Shown here piece after piece: positions 60,054 to 64,000 of a DNA stretch of 64,000 bases. The first letter of the stretch is position 1, and the number at the start of each line of letters is the position of its first letter. Position numbers and translations under genes: made by a program. The notes below the pieces were generated by a model. It was given only the letters and a program-made list of their open reading frames with translations. It was not told the DNA's origin and ran no database searches. Origin of the DNA: a bacterium (GTDB taxonomy: Bacteria > Elusimicrobiota > Elusimicrobia > Elusimicrobiales > UBA9959); NCBI GenBank assembly GCA_021811185.1, contig JAJZPL010000008.1, positions 36,809 to 100,808 of the forward strand. Reading direction: 5' to 3'.

Positions 60054-60590
60054 ATGAGAATTTTTCCCGAAGGCAGATCGCGGGCGCTTTCCGCCGCCGC
60101 GCTGGCGACGGCGGCCGTATGCGGGTTCATGGCCGCCAAGGCCGCGCTGGACCTGGCGACCTTCGTTAAGGTGTTCTCTACGCCGGCTTTCTTCCTGGCG
60201 CTGGCCAGGGCGCAGCTGCCGGTGGAGATGCCGCCGGTGGCCGCCCTGCTCGCCGGCCACATACGGTCCGCTTTCGTGTTCGCGCTTTTCTTCTGGCTGT
60301 CCGGCTTAACGCTGGCGGCCGGGGTGCTGCGCCGGAAAGAATGGGCCAGGCGCGGGGCGGTGGCCATGCTCTACCTGCTCTCCGCCGCGGCGCTGCTGCT
60401 GCTGCTCTTCCCCTGGCTGGTGGTGCCGCGCCAGCTGGTGTACGAGGGGCTTTCGCTGGCCCCGGATTTCAACGACGCGGTAAGAGTGGCGGCCTTCTTC
60501 GCCCGGACCGCGGCGCTGCTGCTGGGCGGCCTGTGCCTGTGGTGGGCGCTGGCGCTGGACCGCGGCGGCCTCCGGAAAGAATTTCGCTGA
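60054..60590 (+). CDS. Four-helix membrane protein, unknown
   Basis: 178 aa with four hydrophobic helices at ~12-32, ~75-98, ~108-128 and ~143-165, and a basic N-terminus (inside). Between helices 1 and 2 is an amphipathic stretch LATFVKVFSTPAFFLALARA. No motif identifies a family. TATAAT at 60038-60043 gives a leader of about 4 nt, so translation is probably leaderless or nearly so. It lies upstream of nifU, which has its own TATAAT near 60621. Confidence 0.65.
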   Translation: MRIFPEGRSRALSAAALATAAVCGFMAAKAALDLATFVKVFSTPAFFLALARAQLPVEMPPVAALLAGHIRSAFVFALFFWLSGLTLAAGVLRRKEWARRGAVAMLYLLSAAALLLLLFPWLVVPRQLVYEGLSLAPDFNDAVRVAAFFARTAALLLGGLCLWWALALDRGGLRKEFR

Positions 60591-60660
60591 GTTCGGCCGG
60601 GACGCGCAAGCGCCGCGGCGTGATATAATAAATTGAGGACGCGCGGTACCGGAGGCAATC

Positions 60661-61494
60661 ATGTGGAACTATACCGAGAAAGTTTTCGAACATTTCAAGA
60701 ACCCCAGGAACGTGGGCGAGATCGAGCACCCCGACGCCGTGGGCGAAGTGGGCAGCCTGATCTGCGGCGACGCGCTCAAGCTGACGCTTAAAATAGACAA
60801 GGCCACCGAGAAGATCACCGACGCCAGGTTCAAGACCTTCGGCTGCGCCAGCGCCATAGCCTCTTCCTCCGCCCTTACCGAAATGGTGAAAGGACTCACC
60901 CTGACCGAGGCGGCCAAGATCACCAACCAGCAGATAGCGGATTTCCTGGGCGGCCTGCCCGGCGAGAAGATGCACTGCTCCGTGATGGGCATGGAAGCCC
61001 TGGAAGCCGCCATAAAGAACTACCGCGGCGGCTCCACCGAGAAGGTAATGATCGGCGGCGCGGAACGCGTGGTCTGCAAATGCTTCAGCGTGACCGAGTC
61101 CGTGATCCTGAAAGCCATAAAATTGAATAACCTCCACACCGTGGAGGAGGTCACCAACTTCACCAAGGCCGGCGGCGGCTGCGGCTCCTGCAAAGGCGAG
61201 ATTGAGAAGATCCTGAAGGACTACTGGGCCGAGGCCGAGCACAAGAGCTTCATGAAGATGACCGTGGTGGAAAAGATCAGGATGATCGAGAAGGTGCTCT
61301 CCGAGGACGTGAACCCCAAGCTTAAGGCCGACGGCGGCTGGATAGAACTGGTGGACGTGCAAGGCCAGAAGGTCAAACTGCGCTTCCTGGGCATGTGCCA
61401 CGGCTGCCCCTCCTCCGGCGCCACGCTGAAGAACGTAGTAGAAAAAGAATTAAAAGAACGCATCGATCCTGAAATAATAATCGAAGCGGAATAA
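60661..61494 (+). CDS. nifU: Full-length NifU Fe-S scaffold
   Basis: 277 aa in three modules, as in nitrogen-fixer and epsilon-proteobacterial NifU. Residues 1-125: IscU domain with Cys35, Cys62 and Cys106. Residues ~135-180: BFD-type [2Fe-2S] with Cys139, Cys141, Cys174 and Cys177. Residues ~205-275: Nfu domain with MCHGCPSSGATLKNV (Cys246, Cys249). It assembles transient clusters from sulfide supplied by NifS. GGAGG lies 6 nt from the ATG. No nitrogenase gene is present, so it serves general Fe-S assembly. NifS follows after a structured RNA. Confidence 0.95.
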   Translation: MWNYTEKVFEHFKNPRNVGEIEHPDAVGEVGSLICGDALKLTLKIDKATEKITDARFKTFGCASAIASSSALTEMVKGLTLTEAAKITNQQIADFLGGLPGEKMHCSVMGMEALEAAIKNYRGGSTEKVMIGGAERVVCKCFSVTESVILKAIKLNNLHTVEEVTNFTKAGGGCGSCKGEIEKILKDYWAEAEHKSFMKMTVVEKIRMIEKVLSEDVNPKLKADGGWIELVDVQGQKVKLRFLGMCHGCPSSGATLKNVVEKELKERIDPEIIIEAE

Positions 61495-61510
61495 AAATAA
61501 GTATTATGTG

Positions 61511-61666
61511 CGGAGGGGCGGCCGGGGCTTTACCCTGAGCGCCCGTTGCGGAAGGGGGCCCCGCCATAATTTCCCAAGGCGGGGGGAACCGACGCAAGGG
61601 TTCCCTGCAGTCCGGGCGAGCAGGGTAAAGCCCCGGCTGACCCGACTGTGCTTCTCGCGGTTTCTT
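61511..61666 (+). ncRNA. Structured RNA element, copy 2 (between nifU and nifS)
   Basis: Same element as 23968-24120. Closing stem 61520-61537 with 61621-61638 (all 18 paired, one G-U). Second stem CGCCCG (61540-61545) with CGGGCG (61613-61618). Hairpin CCCCGCC (61559-61565) with GGCGGGG (61578-61584). Hairpin GGGAACC (61584-61590) with GGTTCCC (61599-61605), whose loop CGCAA (61593-61597) can pair with TTGCG (61546-61550). The tail repeats GACCCGACTGTGC and CTCGCGGTT. Closing-stem bases differ from copy 1 but stay paired, which argues for selection on structure. It ends 14 nt before the nifS ATG. Confidence 0.78.
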
Positions 61667-61679
61667 TTAAGGATATCCT

Positions 61680-62879
61680 ATGGAAAAAGTTTATTATTTC
61701 GACAATAACGCCACCAGCCGCGTGGCGCCGGAAGTAGCCAAAGAGATGGAGCCTTTCTTCAACGAACTCTACGGCAACCCGTCCAGCATGCATTTCTTCG
61801 GCGGCGCCAACCAACAGTACCTGGACCTGGCCCGCGCGCGCATAGCCAAGCTGCTCGGCGCCGAACCCGGCGAGATAATTTTCACCAGTTGCGGTACCGA
61901 GTCCGACTCCACCGCGGTGTGGTCGGCCATCCGCTCCTGGCCCGAAAAGAAACACCTCATTACCACCAAGGTGGAACACCCCGCCGTGCTGAACCTCTGC
62001 AAGTACCTGGAAACCCAGGGCTACCGCGTTACCTACCTGCCCGTGGACTCCACCGGGCAGATCAACCTCGAGGACCTGAAAGTGGCGCTTACCCCGGAGA
62101 CCGCGCTGGTCTCCATCATGTGGGCCAACAACGAGACCGGCGTGGTGTACCCCGTGGAGGAAGCCGCCCGCATCACCCACGCCAAGGGCTCCCTGTTCCA
62201 CACCGACGCCGTGCAGGCCGTGGGCAAGATAGCCATAAACCTCAAAGAGACCAAGATCGACATGCTGTCCCTTTCCGGGCACAAGCTGCACGCGCCCAAG
62301 GGCATAGGCGTGCTGTACGTGCGCAAGGGCTCGCGCTTCGCGCCGTTCCTGATGGGCGGCCACCAGGAACACGGCCGCCGCGCCGGCACCGAGAACGTGC
62401 CGTACATCGCGGGCCTCGGCAAAGCCGCCGAGCTGGCCGCCGCCAACCTGGAAAAAGAGAACACCTACGTTAAAGACCTGCGCGACCGCCTGGAAGCGGG
62501 CCTCCTGAAGATCCCCAACTCCCGCGTTAACGGCGGCGGGGCTGACCGGCTGCCCAATACCACCAATATCAGTTTCGAGTACATCGAAGGCGAATCCATC
62601 CTGCTGATGATAAGCGAAAAAGGCATCTGCGCCTCCTCCGGCTCCGCCTGCACCTCCGGTTCGCTGGAACCTTCCCACGTGCTCATGTCCATGGCCGTGC
62701 CGCAGACCTACCAGCACGGCTCCGTGCGCCTTTCCCTCAGCGTGTACAACACGCAGGAAGAGGTGGACTACGTCATAAAGGAACTGCCGCCCATCATAGA
62801 GCGCCTGCGCGCCATCTCTCCCTTCGCCGACGGCAAGCCCCTGTTCGGCATGGACGCCTGCGAAACGCATAAACATTGA
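61680..62879 (+). CDS. nifS: Cysteine desulfurase NifS
   Basis: 399 aa, PLP enzyme of the NifS/IscS group. The start YYFDNNATSRVAPEV is typical; HTDAVQAVGK carries the PLP-binding Asp/Gln. Lys202 forms the Schiff base in LSLSGHKLHAPKGIGVLYV. The mobile-loop Cys is in CASSGSACTSGSLEPSHVL. It supplies persulfide sulfur to NifU. AAGGA lies 6-7 nt from the ATG, just after the structured RNA, so ribosome access could depend on how that RNA folds (inference). Confidence 0.95.
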   Translation: MEKVYYFDNNATSRVAPEVAKEMEPFFNELYGNPSSMHFFGGANQQYLDLARARIAKLLGAEPGEIIFTSCGTESDSTAVWSAIRSWPEKKHLITTKVEHPAVLNLCKYLETQGYRVTYLPVDSTGQINLEDLKVALTPETALVSIMWANNETGVVYPVEEAARITHAKGSLFHTDAVQAVGKIAINLKETKIDMLSLSGHKLHAPKGIGVLYVRKGSRFAPFLMGGHQEHGRRAGTENVPYIAGLGKAAELAAANLEKENTYVKDLRDRLEAGLLKIPNSRVNGGGADRLPNTTNISFEYIEGESILLMISEKGICASSGSACTSGSLEPSHVLMSMAVPQTYQHGSVRLSLSVYNTQEEVDYVIKELPPIIERLRAISPFADGKPLFGMDACETHKH

Positions 62880-62973
62880 AGCAGGGCCCCCGCGCGAATA
62901 TTGAATCCCCTTTGGAATATTTAATAGCATAGTAGTGTTGAATTTCACCATGGGTTAGCTTCAGGGGATCATT

Positions 62974-63888
62974 TTGCGTTCTTTTGTCTTACTTCTTGCC
63001 GTGCTTTCTTTAAGCATTCCAGCCTGTTTTGCCGGGCCGGATAAGTTATTGCTTTCCGCCCGCGAAGCCATACTTTTATCTTCAACCACCCCGCAAGCCG
63101 TGTTGGTGAAATACACGGCGGCCTCAAAAAAAACCGATGCAGCCCCTGTAGCTGCTGAATACGCCTATGCCCTGGCTAACGCCGGGCTCGGCGAAGCCGC
63201 GCTTTACAATATTGACCGTGCGCTTATAGCCGAGCCTTTCAACGCCGATATCCGGTTCTACCAGGCCGAAATATTTAACTCTTTCGGCCTTGAAGACGCC
63301 TCCTCGGAACTTTCCGCGCCGGTGCCGGGCTGGCTTAAAGCGCCGCTAAAATTGCCGACGCTGACCTCAACTGCGCAAAACAAGGATTTTGAGGCCGCTT
63401 TTACCAAGCTGAACCTGCTTATGGCGCAGCGGCGCTACGCCCAGACGGCAGTTCAATACGATAATCTTTGTAAAGCTTTTCCGTCTGAAGCGCGCTGTCA
63501 TGTGGGGTATGCGCTGGCCTTGGAGCGGCTGGGAGCGTATAAGGCCGCAGCTGCCGAGGCGAAAAAGAACCTGCACATATATAAAGGATTGGATCAGCGT
63601 CGCATAACGGAAGCTTTTATGGCGGACTTGTCCAAGCGCCCGCCTCTTAAATTCACCAACAAGGATAAACCAACCCTTAAAGGTCGCTACCTCTTGTTCG
63701 CGGGCGGCAGCCTAAGCCGCGCCGATGGCCGCACCCTATATTCATTTAATAGTCGCATAGGCAAATTTGTAAGCGAGCGCCTGGATATTTCGGCCGACGC
63801 AGGCATAAACGGTGGCAACGAGGTGAAAGATTATAATGGTCTGAAGTTCGGCGCGGCCGCCCGTTACAATACGCCGTGTCCCGTCTAG
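62974..63888 (+). CDS. Secreted TPR-like protein with truncated barrel end
   Basis: 304 aa from a TTG with AGGGG about 7 nt upstream; no better start is in frame. The signal peptide is RSFVLLLAVLSLSIPACFAG. Residues ~35-215 are TPR-like helix pairs (AAEYAYALANAGLGEAALYN, ARCHVGYALALERLGAYKAA). From ~240 strands typical of an outer-membrane barrel begin (GRYLLFAGGSLSRADGRTLY, LKFGAAARYNT) but the frame stops after 3-4 strands, too few for a barrel. Either the gene is 3'-truncated or the strands form a small cap. Base composition is less GC-rich than in the neighbours. Confidence 0.6.
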   Translation: MRSFVLLLAVLSLSIPACFAGPDKLLLSAREAILLSSTTPQAVLVKYTAASKKTDAAPVAAEYAYALANAGLGEAALYNIDRALIAEPFNADIRFYQAEIFNSFGLEDASSELSAPVPGWLKAPLKLPTLTSTAQNKDFEAAFTKLNLLMAQRRYAQTAVQYDNLCKAFPSEARCHVGYALALERLGAYKAAAAEAKKNLHIYKGLDQRRITEAFMADLSKRPPLKFTNKDKPTLKGRYLLFAGGSLSRADGRTLYSFNSRIGKFVSERLDISADAGINGGNEVKDYNGLKFGAAARYNTPCPV

Positions 63889-63962
63889 TACAATTGAAAC
63901 ATATTTGAAAGCCTAATTCTGTTGACACTCCGGCCTCCCAAAAAAATAAATAGGAGGCAGTT

Positions 63963-64000
63963 ATGGGTGTCAAAAATAAGACATATTCAATACCGGAGAA
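63963..64000 (+). CDS. Start of an unidentified gene (cut by the right edge)
   Basis: ATG with GGAGG 6 nt upstream; the 12 visible codons read MGVKNKTYSIPE. TTGACA at 63920-63925 may be the -35 of its promoter. AT-rich codon use differs from the window average. Too short to identify. Confidence 0.5.
   Translation, partial: MGVKNKTYSIPE

Noticed and set aside
61511..61666. Interpretation of the repeated element as an insertion sequence or MITE
   Set aside because: No terminal inverted repeats with target duplications, sense orientation at both sites, and compensatory changes in stems; not fully excluded.

Overview
This is a GC-rich bacterial chromosome segment of 64 kb, densely coded on both strands, with no rRNA, tRNA, phage, insertion sequence or CRISPR array that I could see. 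It carries the replication-origin block dnaA-dnaN-dciA-gyrB-gyrA without recF. Many exported proteins with Sec signal peptides, outer-membrane-barrel-like remnants, a PilT ATPase and secreted peptidoglycan-active enzymes point to a didermic bacterium. The overall mix (papain-like secreted proteases, TldD/TldE, NifU/NifS, TMTC-like TPR glycosyltransferase, DUF5752 trehalose locus) suggests an Elusimicrobiota-like lineage. That taxonomic guess is inference and would need a marker-gene tree.

Layout. 1-2.8 kb: two-subunit flavin/Fe-S amino-acid-type dehydrogenase, cut by the left edge. 3-6.1 kb: secreted protein, folD and a tightly overlapping run of three genes. 6.2-9 kb (minus): nfu, PHP phosphatase, glycerophosphodiesterase, nadA. 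9.1-11.9 kb (plus): unknown gene, cobalamin adenosyltransferase, trmO, tgt. 11.9-15.3 kb: membrane SGNH protein, tetrapyrrole-methylase-like protein, HEAT-repeat protein. 15.4-21.7 kb (minus operon): nadD-yqeK fusion, LytR_C protein, pilT, cNMP/GAF protein, rsfS with a histone-H1-like tail, argS. 21.8-25.6 kb: degenerate DUF2064 protein, tldE, tldD. 25.6-33.9 kb: origin and gyrase block. 34-43 kb: MarC, response regulator, endolysin-like transglycosylase, a probable long non-coding RNA, papain-like protease, DUF1460 amidase, ABC-F, pcp. 43-49.4 kb: a decayed stretch, then the trehalose operon otsA-otsB-DUF5752-treT (minus), then more decayed genes. 49.5-56 kb: a second papain-like protease, MFS carrier, phytochelatin-synthase-like protein, ettA, secreted phosphatase and lipase. 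56.4-64 kb: uracil permease, TMTC-like protein, ACT protein, nifU, nifS, and a TPR protein with a truncated barrel.

Most notable for novelty: (1) two copies of a roughly 155-nt element, one between tldE and tldD and one between nifU and nifS, both in sense orientation. They share an identical core, an 18-bp closing helix and a second helix kept paired through compensatory changes, a loop pseudoknot, and an alternative pairing near the 3' end. This looks like an undescribed structured cis-regulatory RNA family. (2) A probable free-standing RNA of about 380 nt at 36.08-36.46 kb with a near-consensus promoter, a strong terminator, very low adenine content and six copies of a 10-nt motif. (3) A recurring arrangement in which a -10 hexamer lies 6-7 nt before the start codon, implying widespread leaderless mRNAs. 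(4) A membrane-sensor/OtsA fusion heading the trehalose operon.
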